Source: Colletes latitarsis
Taxonomy: Eukaryota; Arthropoda; Insecta; Hymenoptera; Colletidae
Assembly: GCF_051014445.1 (NCBI RefSeq)
Contig: NC_135137.1
Location: 16,245,501 to 16,309,500, forward strand
Direction: 5' to 3'
DNA length: 64,000 bases
A program made the translations under genes and the position numbers. Shown here one piece after another: positions 54,348 to 64,000 of this stretch; within the stretch, counting starts at the first letter, position 1, and each line of letters starts with the position of its first letter. The notes below the pieces were generated by a model. It saw only the letters and a list, made by a program, of their open reading frames with translations. It searched no databases and was not told where the DNA came from.

Positions 54348-57300
54348 CCCTCATCAGACTCATACTTTCGCATTCTTCACATACTTCTTAAACAGATCCT
54401 GGGTTTTTTCTGGTTTGGATTACATAGTAATGTGGTACCACACTGAAACAGTCGATTAAACCTAGTCTGGGTCATCATTTCAACGGATAACGCATGTTAG
54501 GTCTGAGTTAGGTCTTGGATTTGCCCTCATCAGGCTCATACTTCCGCATTCTTCACATACTTCTTGAACAGCTCCTGGGATTTTTCTCGTTTGTATCACA
54601 TAGTAATGTGGTACCACACTGAAACAGACGATTAAACCAGGTTTCGATCAATAGTTTAGATGATAGCGCATGTTAGGTCTAGGTAAGGCCTGGGATTTGC
54701 CCTCATCAGACTCATTCTTTCGCATTCTTCACATACTTGTTTAACAGATCTTGGGTTTTTTCTCCTTTGGATCACGTTCTAATGCGGTACCACACTGAAA
54801 CAGTCAATTAAACCTAGTCTGGGTCAACATTTCAAAGGATAACGCATGTTAGGTCTGTGATAGGTCTGGGATTTGCCCTCATCAGACTCATGCTTTCGCA
54901 TTCTTCACATACTTGTTGAACAGATCCCGGGTTTTTTCTGCTTTGGATCACGTACTAATGGGGTACCACACTGAAACAGTCAATTAAACCTAGTCTGGGT
55001 CAACATTTCAAAGGATAACGCATGTTAGGTCTGGGTGAGGTCTAGGATTTGCCCTCATCAGGCTCATACTTTCGCATTTTTCGCATACTCGTTGCCCAGA
55101 TTCTGAGCTTTCTCTGGTTTGGATCACGTGGTAATGCGGTACCACACTGAAACAGTCAATTAAACCTAGTCTGGGTCAACATTTCAAAGGATAACGCATG
55201 TTAGGTCTGGGTTAGGTCTGTGATTTGCCCTCATCAGTCTCATACTTTCGCATTCTTCACATACTTGTTGGCCAGATCCTTGGCGTCTTCTGGATTGGAG
55301 CACGTAGTAATGTGGTACCACACTGAAACAGTCTCTTAATCCTGGTCTCGATCAATATCAAAGAGGATAACGCATGTTGGGTCTGTGTGAGGGCTGGGAT
55401 TGGCCCTCATCAGGCTCATACTTTCGCATTCTTCACATACTTCTTGAACAGATCCGGGGGTTTTTCTGGTTTGGATCACATAGCAATGTGGTTCCACACT
55501 GAAACAGTCGATTAAACCTGGTCTCGATCAATATTTTAGAGGATAACGCATGTTAGGTCTGTGATAGGTCTGGGATTTGCCCTCATCAGATTCATACTTT
55601 CGCATTCTTCACATACTTCTTAAACAGATCCTGGGTTTTTTCTGGTTTGGATTACATAGTAATGTCGTACCACACTGAAACAGACGACTAAACCAGGTTT
55701 CGATCAATAGTTTAGATGATAGCGCATGTTAGGTCTAGGTAAGGCCTGGGATTTGCTCTCATCAGACTCATTCTTTCGCATTCTTCACATACTTGTTTAA
55801 CAGATCTTGGGTTTTTTCTCCTTTGGATCACGTTCTAATGCGGTACCACACTGAAACAGTCAATTAAACCTAGTCTGGGTCAACATTTCAAAGGATAACG
55901 CATGTTAGGTCTGTGATAGGTCTGGGGTTTGCCCTCATCAGATTCATACTTTCGCATTCTTCACATACTTCTTAAACAGATCCTGGGTTTTTTCTGGTTT
56001 GGATTACATAGTAATGTCGTACCACACTGAAACAGACGACTAAACCAGGTTTCGATCAATAGTTTAGATGATAGCGCATGTTAGGTCTAGGTAAGGCCTG
56101 GGATTTGCTCTCATCAGACTCATTCTTTCGCATTCTTCACATACTTGTTTAACAGATCTTGGGTTTTTTCTCCTTTGGATCACGTTCTAATGCGGTACCA
56201 CACTGAAACAGTCAATTAAACCTAGCCTGGGTCAACATTTCAAAGGATAACGCATGTTAGGTCTGGGTTAGGTCTAGGATTTGCCCACATCAATCTCATA
56301 CTTTCGCATTCTTCACATACTTCTTGAACAGATCCTGGGTTTTTCTGGTTTGGATCACATAGTAGTGTGGTACCACACTGAAACAGTCGACTAAACCTGG
56401 TTCCGATCAATATTTTTGAGGAGAACACATGTTATGGTTTCGTTTGGGTCTAGGATTTGCCCTCATCTGGGTCTTACTTTCGCATATTTCTCATACTTGT
56501 TGGCCATATCCTGGGCTTTCACTCCTTTGGATCACGTAGTAATGCGGTACCACACTGAAACAGTCGATTAAACCATGTTTCGATCTATATTTTAGAGCAT
56601 AACGCATGTTAGGTCTGGATTAGGTCCGGGATTTGCCCTCATCAGTCTCATACTTTCGCATTGTTCACATACTTCTTAAACAGATCCTGGGTTTTTTCTG
56701 GTATGGACCACGTAGAAATGTGGTACCACAATGAAGCAGTCGATTAAACCATGTTTCGATCTATATTTTAGAGCATAACGCATGTTAGGTCTGTGATAGG
56801 TCTGGGATTTGCCCTCATCAGTCTCATACTTTCGCATTGTTCACATACTTCTTAAACATATCCTGCGTTTTTTCTGGATTGGATCACATAGTAGTGTGGT
56901 ACCACACTGAAACAGACGATTAAACCAGGTTTCGATCAATAGTTTAGATGATAGCGCATGTTAGGTCTAGGTAAGGCCTGGGATTTGCTCTCATCAGACT
57001 CATTCTTTCGCATTCTTCACATACTTGTTTAACAGATCTTGGGTTCTTTCTCCTTTGGATCACGTTCTAATGCGGTACCACACTGAAACAGTCAATTAAA
57101 CCTAGTCTGGGTCAACATTTCAAAGGATAACGCATGTTAGGTCTGGGTTAGGTCTGTGATTTGCCCTCATCAGTCTCATACTTTCGCATTGTTCACATAC
57201 TTGTTGAACAGGTGCTGAGCTTTTTCTGGTATGGAGCACGTAGAAATGTGGTACCACAATGAAGCAGTCGACTAAACCTGGTTTTGATCAATATTTTAGA

Positions 57301-57570
57301 GGATAACGCATGTTAGGTCTAGGCTAGGCCTTGGATTTGCCCTCATCAGACTGATACTTTCGCATTCTTCACATACTTGTTGGCCAGATCCTTGGCGTCT
57401 TCTGGATTGGAGCACGTAGTAATGTGGTACCACACTGAAACAGTCGCTTAATCCTGGTCTCGATCAATATCTTAGAGGATAACGCATGTTGGGTCTGTGT
57501 GAGGGCTGGGATTGGCCCTCATCAGGCTCATACTTTCGCATTCTTCACATACTTCTTGAACAGATCCGGG
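54348..57570. repeat. 19-monomer higher-order repeat, copy 2
   Basis: This matches the preceding unit at 3,343 bp until about 57,570, where ATCCGGGGTTTTTTCTGC replaces the ATCCGGGGGTTTTTCTGG expected from 54,227. From about 55,200 this same DNA also serves as the start of the 24-monomer unit, so two higher-order periods overlap. It contains a local two-monomer (352-bp) duplication at 55,556-56,240. Confidence 0.78.
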
Positions 57571-59426
57571 GTTTTTTCTGCTTTGGATCACGTACTAATG
57601 CGGTACCACACTGAAACAGTCAATTAAACCTAGTATGGGTCAACATTTCAAAGGATAACGCATGTTAGGTCTGGGTTAGGTCTAGGATTTGCCCACATCA
57701 GGCTCATACTTTCGCATTTTTCGCATACTCGTTGCCAAGATTCTGAGCTTTCTCTGGTTTGGATCTCGTGGTAATGTGGTACCACACTGAAACAGTCGAC
57801 TAAACCTGGATCCGATCAATATTTTTGAGGAAAACACATGTTATGGTCTCGGTTGGGTCTAGGATTTGCCCTCATCTGGGTCTTACTTTCGCATATTTCT
57901 CATACCTGTTGGCCAGACCCTGGGCTTTCACTCCTTTGGATCACGTAGTAATGAGGTACCACACTGAACCAGTCGATTAAACCATGTTTCGATCTATATT
58001 TTAGAGCATAACGCATGTTAGTTCTGGATTAGGTCCGGGATTTGCCCTCATCAGTCTCATACTTTCGCATTGTTCACATACTTGTTGAACAGGTGCTGAG
58101 CTTTTTCAGGTATGGATCACGTAGAAATGTGGTACCACAATGAAGCAGTCGACTAAACCTGGTTCCGATCAATATTTTTGAGGAAAACACATGTTATGGT
58201 CTCGGTTGGGTCTAGGATTTGCCCTCATCTGGGTCTTACTTTCGCATATTTCTCATACTTGTTGGCCAGATTCTGGGCTTTCACTCCTCTGGATCACATA
58301 GCAATGTGGTTCCACACTGAAACAGTCGATTAAACCTGGTCTCGATCAATATTTTAGAGGATAACGCATGTTAGGTCTGTGATAGGTCTGGGATTTGCCC
58401 TCATCAGACTCATACTTTCGCATTCTTCACATACTTCTTAAACAGATCCTGGGTTTTTCTGGTTTGGATCACATAGTAGTGTGGTACCACACTGAAACAG
58501 TTGACTAAACCTGGTTCCGATTAATATTTTTGAGGAAAACACATGTTATGGTCTCGGTTGGGTCTAGGATTTGCCCTCATCTGGGTCTTACTTTCGCATA
58601 TTTCTCATACTTGTTGGCCAGATCCTGGGCTTTCACTTCTCTGGATCACGTAGTAATGTGGTACCACACTGAAACAGTCGATTAAACCATGTTTCGATCT
58701 ATATTTTAGAGGATAACGCATGTTAGGTCTGGATTAGGTCTGGGATTTGCCCTCATCAGTCTCATACTTACGCATTGTTCACATACTTCTTAAACAGATC
58801 CTGGGTTTTTCTGGTTTGGATCACATAGTAGTGTGGTACCACACTGAAACAGTTGACTAAACCTGGTTCCGATCAATATTTTTGAGGAAAACACATGTTA
58901 TGGTCTCGGTTGGGTCTAGGATTTGTCCTCATCTGGGTCTTACTTTCGCATATTTCTCATACTTGTTGGGCAGATCCTGGGCTTTCACTGCTTTGGATCA
59001 CGTAGTAATGTGGTACCACACTGAAACAGTCCATTAAACCTGGTTTTGATCAATATTATAGAGGATAACTCATGTGGGGGTTAGGTTGGTTCTGGGATTT
59101 GCTCTCATCAGGCTCATACTTTCGCAGATTTCTCATTCTTGTTGGCCAGATCCTGGGCTTCTATTGATTTGGATCACGTAGTAATGTGGTACCACACAGA
59201 AACAGTCAATTAAACCTGGTCTTCATAAATATTTTAGCGGATAACGCATGTTTGGTCTGGGTTATGCCTAGGATTTGCCCTCATCAGGCTCATACGTTCG
59301 CATTTTTCGCATACTCGTTGACCAGATCCTGAGCTTTTTCTGGTTTGGATCACGTGGTAATGTGGTACAACACTGAAACAGTCAATCAAACCTAGTCTGG
59401 GTCAACATTTCAAAGGATAACGCATG
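55201..59426. repeat. 24-monomer higher-order repeat (4,226 bp), copy 1
   Basis: Equivalent points are 4,226 bp apart along the whole unit: GTCTCTTAATCC at 55,331 and 59,557, TCTGGGGTTTGCC after 55,901 and 60,127, TTATGGTCTCGG at 57,841 and 62,067, and TTTGGTCTGGGTTATGCC at about 59,250 and 63,476. Only scattered substitutions separate the copies by eye, for example TCTGGATTGG near 56,875 against TCTGGTTTGG near 61,100. Confidence 0.9.
55556..56240. repeat. Two-monomer (352-bp) tandem duplication
   Basis: The dimer beginning GGTCTGTGATAGGTCTGGG with CATCAGATTCATAC, then CAGACGACTAAACCAGG and ATAGTTTAGATGATAGC, occurs at 55,556 and again at 55,908. The two differ at GGGATTTGCC against GGGGTTTGCC. 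The same pair appears in the next 24-monomer copy at 59,782 and 60,134, so the dimer duplication happened before the 24-monomer unit was copied. Confidence 0.82.
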
Positions 59427-62400
59427 TTAGGTCTGGGTTAGGTCTGTGATTTGCCATCATCAGTCTCATACTTTCGCATTCTTCACATACTTGTTGGCCA
59501 GATCCTTGGCGTCTTCTGGATTGGAGCACGTAGTAATGTGGTACCACACTGAAACAGTCTCTTAATCCTGGTCTCGATCAATATCAAAGAGGATAACGCA
59601 TGTTGGGTCTGTGTGAGGGCTGGGATTGGCCCTCATCAGGCTCATACTTTCGCATTCTTCACATACTTCTTGAACAGATCCGGGGGTTTTTCTGGTTTGG
59701 ATCACATAGCAATGTGGTTCCACACTGAAACAGTCGATTAAACCTGGTCTCGATCAATATTTTAGAGGATGACGCATGTTAGGTCTGTGATAGGTCTGGG
59801 ATTTGCCCTCATCAGATTCATACTTTCGCATTCTTCACATACTTCTTAAACAGATCCTGGGTTTTTTCTGGTTTGGATTACATAGTAATGTCGTACCACA
59901 CTGAAACAGACGACTAAACCAGGTTTCGATCAATAGTTTAGATGATAGCGCATGTTAGGTCTAGGTAAGGCCTGGGATTTGCTCTCATCAGACTCATTCT
60001 TTCGCATTCTTCACATACTTGTTTAACAGATCTTGGGTTTTTTCTCCTTTGGATCACGTTCTAATGCGGTACCACACTGAAACAGTCAATTAAACCTAGT
60101 CTGGGTCAACATTTCAAAGGATAACGCATGTTAGGTCTGTGATAGGTCTGGGGTTTGCCCTCATCAGATTCATACTTTCGCATTCTTCACATACTTCTTA
60201 AACAGATCCTGGGTTTTTTCTGGTTTGGATTACATAGTAATGTCGTACCACACTGAAACAGACGACTAAACCAGGTTTCGATCAATAGTTTAGATGATAG
60301 CGCATGTTAGGTCTAGGTAAGGCCTGGGATTTGCTCTCATCAGACTCATTCTTTCGCATTCTTCACATACTTGTTTAACAGATCTTGGGTTTTTTCTCCT
60401 TTGGATCACGTTCTAATGCGGTACCACACTGAAACAGTCAATTAAACCTAGCCTGGGTCAACATTTCAAAGGATAACGCATGTTAGGTCTGGGTTAGGTC
60501 TAGGATTTGCCCACATCAATCTCATACTTTCGCATTCTTCACATACTTCTTGAACAGATCCTGGGTTTTTCTGGTTTGGATCACATAGTAGTGTGGTACC
60601 ACACTGAAACAGTCGACTAAACCTGGTTCCGATCAATATTTTTGAGGAGAACACATGTTATGGTTTCGTTTGGGTCTAGGATTTGCCCTCATCTGGGTCT
60701 TACTTTCGCATATTTCTCATACTTGTTGGCCATATCCTGGGCTTTCACTCCTTTGGATCACGTAGTAATGCGGTACCACACTGAAACAGTCGATTAAACC
60801 ATGTTTCGATCTATATTTTAGAGCATAACGCATGTTAGGTCTGGATTAGGTCCGGGATTTGCCCTCATCAGTCTCATACTTTCGCATTGTTCACATACTT
60901 CTTAAACAGATCCTGGGTTTTTTCTGGTATGGACCACGTAGAAATGTGGTACCACAATGAAGCAGTCGATTAAACCATGTTTCGATCTATATTTTAGAGC
61001 ATAACGCATGTTAGGTCTGTGATAGGTCTGGGATTTGCCCTCATCAGTCTCATACTTTCGCATTGTTCACATACTTCTTAAACATATCCTGCGTTTTTTC
61101 TGGTTTGGATCACATAGTAGTGTGGTACCACACTGAAACAGACGATTAAACCAGGTTTCGATCAATAGTTTAGATGATAGCGCATGTTAGGTCTAGGTAA
61201 GGCCTGGGATTTGCTCTCATCAGACTCATTCTTTCGCATTCTTCACATACTTGTTTAACAGATCTTGGGTTCTTTCTCCTTTGGATCACGTTCTAATGCG
61301 GTACCACACTGAAACAGTCAATTAAACCTAGTCTGGGTCAACATTTCAAAGGATAACGCATGTTAGGTCTGGGTTAGGTCTGTGATTTGCCCTCATCAGT
61401 CTCATACTTTCGCATTGTTCACATACTTGTTGAACAGGTGCTGAGCTTTTTCTGGTATGGAGCACGTAGAAATGTGGTACCACAATGAAGCAGTCGACTA
61501 AACCTGGTTTTGATCAATATTTTAGAGGATAACGCATGTTAGGTCTAGGCTAGGCCTTGGATTTGCCCTCATCAGACTGATACTTTCGCATTCTTCACAT
61601 ACTTGTTGGCCAGATCCTTGGCGTCTTCTGGATTGGAGCACGTAGTAATGTGGTACCACACTGAAACAGTCGCTTAATCCTGGTCTCGATCAATATCTTA
61701 GAGGATAACGCATGTTGGGTCTGTGTGAGGGCTGGGATTGGCCCTCATCAGGCTCATACTTTCGCATTCTTCACATACTTCTTGAACAGATCCGGGGTTT
61801 TTTCTGCTTTGGATCACGTACTAATGCGGTACCACACTGAAACAGTCAATTAAACCTAGTATGGGTCAACATTTCAAAGGATAACGCATGTTAGGTCTGG
61901 GTTAGGTCTAGGATTTGCCCACATCAGGCTCATACTTTCGCATTTTTCGCATACTCGTTGCCAAGATTCTGAGCTTTCTCTGGTTTGGATCTCGTGGTAA
62001 TGTGGTACCACACTGAAACAGTCGACTAAACCTGGATCCGATCAATATTTTTGAGGAAAACACATGTTATGGTCTCGGTTGGGTCTAGGATTTGCCCTCA
62101 TCTGGGTCTTACTTTCGCATATTTCTCATACCTGTTGGCCAGACCCTGGGCTTTCACTCCTTTGGATCACGTAGTAATGAGGTACCACACTGAACCAGTC
62201 GATTAAACCATGTTTCGATCTATATTTTAGAGCATAACGCATGTTAGTTCTGGATTAGGTCCGGGATTTGCCCTCATCAGTCTCATACTTTCGCATTGTT
62301 CACATACTTGTTGAACAGGTGCTGAGCTTTTTCAGGTATGGATCACGTAGAAATGTGGTACCACAATGAAGCAGTCGACTAAACCTGGTTCCGATCAATA

Positions 62401-63686
62401 TTTTTGTGGAAAACACATGTTATGGTCTCGGTTGGGTCTAGGATTTGCCCTCATCTGGGTCTTACTTTCGCATATTTCTCATACTTGTTGGCCAGATTCT
62501 GGGCTTTCACTCCTCTGGATCACATAGCAATGTGGTTCCACACTGAAACAGTCGATTAAACCTGGTCTCGATCAATATTTTAGAGGATAACGCATGTTAG
62601 GTCTGTGATAGGTCTGGGATTTGCCCTCATCAGACTCATACTTTCGCATTCTTCACATACTTCTTAAACAGATCCTGGGTTTTTCTGGTTTGGATCACAT
62701 AGTAGTGTGGTACCACACTGAAACAGTTGACTAAACCTGGTTCCGATTAATATTTTTGAGGAAAACACATGTTATGGTCTCGGTTGGGTCTAGGATTTGC
62801 CCTCATCTGGGTCTTACTTTCGCATATTTCTCATACTTGTTGGCCAGATCCTGGGCTTTCACTTCTCTGGATCACGTAGTAATGTGGTACCACACTGAAA
62901 CAGTCGATTAAACCATGTTTCGATCTATATTTTAGAGGATAACGCATGTTAGGTCTGGATTAGGTCTGGGATTTGCCCTCATCAGTCTCATACTTACGCA
63001 TTGTTCACATACTTCTTAAACAGATCCTGGGTTTTTCTGGTTTGGATCACATAGTAGTGTGGTACCACACTGAAACAGTTGACTAAACCTGGTTCCGATC
63101 AATATTTTTGAGGAAAACACATGTTATGGTCTCGGTTGGGTCTAGGATTTGTCCTCATCTGGGTCTTACTTTCGCATATTTCTCATACTTGTTGGGCAGA
63201 TCCTGGGCTTTCACTGCTTTGGATCACGTAGTAATGTGGTACCACACTGAAACAGTCCATTAAACCTGGTTTTGATCAATATTATAGAGGATAACTCATG
63301 TGGGGGTTAGGTTGGTTCTGGGATTTGCTCTCATCAGGCTCATACTTTCGCAGATTTCTCATTCTTGTTGGCCAGATCCTGGGCTTCTATTGATTTGGAT
63401 CACGTAGTAATGTGGTACCACACAGAAACAGTCAATTAAACCTGGTCTTCATAAATATTTTAGCGGATAACGCATGTTTGGTCTGGGTTATGCCTAGGAT
63501 TTGCCCTCATCAGGCTCATACGTTCGCATTTTTCGCATACTCGTTGACCAGATCCTGAGCTTTTTCTGGTTTGGATCACGTGGTAATGTGGTACAACACT
63601 GAAACAGTCAATCAAACCTAGTCTGGGTCAACATTTCAAAGGATAACGCATGTTAGGTCTGGGTTAGGTCTGTGATTTGCCATCAT
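59427..63686. repeat. 24-monomer higher-order repeat, copy 2
   Basis: This is a nearly exact copy of the preceding unit, ending where GCCATCATGAGGCTC (63,680) replaces GCCATCATCAGTCTC (59,454). Private differences include GAGGATGACGC near 59,765 (GAGGATAACGC in copy 1) and TTTTTGTGGAAAACAC near 62,402. The shared five-G run CATGTGGGGGTTAGG (59,072 and 63,298) is a unit-specific marker. The high identity marks this as one of the most recently amplified parts of the window. Confidence 0.9.
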
Positions 63687-64000
63687 GAGGCTCATACTTT
63701 CGCATATTTCTCATACTTCTTGAACAGATCCTGGGTTTTTTCTGCTTTGGATCACGTACTAATGTGGTACCACACTGAAACAGTCAATTAAACCTAGTAT
63801 GGGTCAACATTTCAAAGGATAACGCATGTTAGGCCTGGGTTAGGTCTAGGATTTGCCCACATCAGGCTCATACTTTCGCATTTTTCGCATACTCGTTGCC
63901 CAGATTCTGAGCTTTCTCTGGTTTGGATCACGTGGTAATGTGGTACCACACTGAAACAGTCAACTAAACCTAGTCTGGGTCAACATTTCAAAGGATAACG
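63687..64000. repeat. Array continuation beyond the last 24-monomer unit
   Basis: The last two monomers are C/D-type (CTGCTTTGGATCACGTACTAATG, CCTAGTATGGGTCAAC, CAAAGGATAACG). The CTAGTATGGG marker at 63,794 matches 61,856 and 57,630, but the flanking order no longer follows the 24-monomer unit. No array edge is visible. Confidence 0.8.

Larger units (their letters stand above)
1..64000. repeat. Continuous ~176-bp tandem satellite array filling the window
   Basis: Every part of the window is a variant of one monomer of about 176 bp, arranged head to tail in one orientation. The period is visible directly: equivalent monomer points fall at 972 and 1,148, at 7,477, 7,653 and 7,829, and at 31,610 and 31,786, each 176 bp apart. 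At this period the window holds about 363 monomers. No unique spacer, inverted segment, mobile element or RNA gene interrupts it. The lack of any stretch without the motif GGTACCACAC (or a one-base variant) for more than a few hundred bases supports this. Such long homogeneous arrays are typical of eukaryotic centromeric or heterochromatic satellites, and 176 bp is close to a nucleosome repeat length. The centromeric role is inference; the sequence family was not recognised. Confidence 0.98.
44061..64000. repeat. Satellite block D (right block)
   Basis: After the point equivalent to the end of C1 (22,03x plus 22,032), the array continues with C-like monomers, then with markers scarcely seen elsewhere: AGATCTTGGGTTTTTTCT, GGTTTGGGTGTAGGATTTG, ACGTTCTAATGCGG, ATAGTTTAGATGATAGCGC and ATCCGGGGGTTTTTCTGG. 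It holds consecutive higher-order periods of 13, 19 and 24 monomers. The two 24-monomer copies at its right end are among the most alike repeats in the window. The array runs off the right edge of the window. Confidence 0.75.

Noticed and set aside
1..64000. CRISPR array, suggested by regularly spaced conserved motifs such as GTGGTACCAC
   Set aside because: The period is about 176 bp and the DNA between the motifs is itself the same repeated sequence, not diverse spacers. No cas genes are present.
1..64000. Promoter or TATA-like elements (AATATTTTAG) and poly-T terminator-like runs (GGGTTTTTTCTGG)
   Set aside because: They recur once per monomer as part of the satellite. Nothing in the sequence shows that they act as transcription signals, although satellite transcription is possible.
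44061..64000. CENP-B box candidates around TTTCG and CCCGGG/CCGGGG motifs
   Set aside because: The TTCG and CGGG elements never fall at the spacing required by the 17-bp CENP-B box in the monomers I checked.

Overview
This window is one uninterrupted block of tandem satellite DNA. From base 1 to base 64,000 it is made of a head-to-tail monomer of about 176 bp, all in the same orientation, roughly 363 copies. I see no protein-coding gene, rRNA, tRNA, transposon, CRISPR array or unique spacer. This points to centromeric, pericentromeric or other heterochromatic DNA of a eukaryote. I do not recognise the monomer and cannot name the organism. The short open frames, nearly all on the minus strand, are the same monomer read repeatedly and are not genes.

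The monomer has recognisable parts. They are a near-universal KpnI-containing palindrome GTGGTACCAC, extended to a perfect 16-bp dyad AGTGTGGTACCACACT in many copies; two direct copies of CTGGTTTSGATCA about 52 bp apart that flank the palindrome; an AATATTTT tract; GGATAACGCATG; and an internal tandem pair of the 11-mer TTAGGTCTRGG. Loss of one 11-mer gives a recurrent 165-bp monomer class. The segment after the palindrome exists in two alternative forms, and the monomers look like mosaics of a small set of modules.

Higher-order organisation, derived by matching diagnostic variants by eye: (A) 1-~9,600, with a 33-monomer unit of 5,801 bp at 1-5,801 followed by an apparently identical partial copy to about 7,509. 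(B1) ~9,600-14,660, rich in 'TTCGATCACG', 'CCCGGG' and 165-bp monomers. (C1) 14,661-~22,030, with a 22-monomer (3,874 bp) periodicity. (B2) ~22,031-34,931, with a 28-monomer unit of 4,867 bp followed by an expanded 34-monomer copy of 5,925 bp. (C2) 34,932-~44,060. (D) ~44,060-64,000, with successive units of 13 (2,287 bp), 19 (3,343 bp) and 24 (4,226 bp) monomers, the last as two nearly identical adjacent copies.

The B-C junction at 14,661 recurs at 34,932, and C1 and C2 stay collinear at offsets that change in whole-monomer steps (20,271 to 22,032 bp). B1-C1 and B2-C2 are therefore two copies of a roughly 20-kb superblock that itself already contained higher-order repeats. The window is a layered record of satellite evolution: an 11-bp duplication inside a 176-bp monomer, inside 13- to 34-monomer units, inside a duplicated superblock. 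All boundaries are visual estimates; a self-alignment would refine them.
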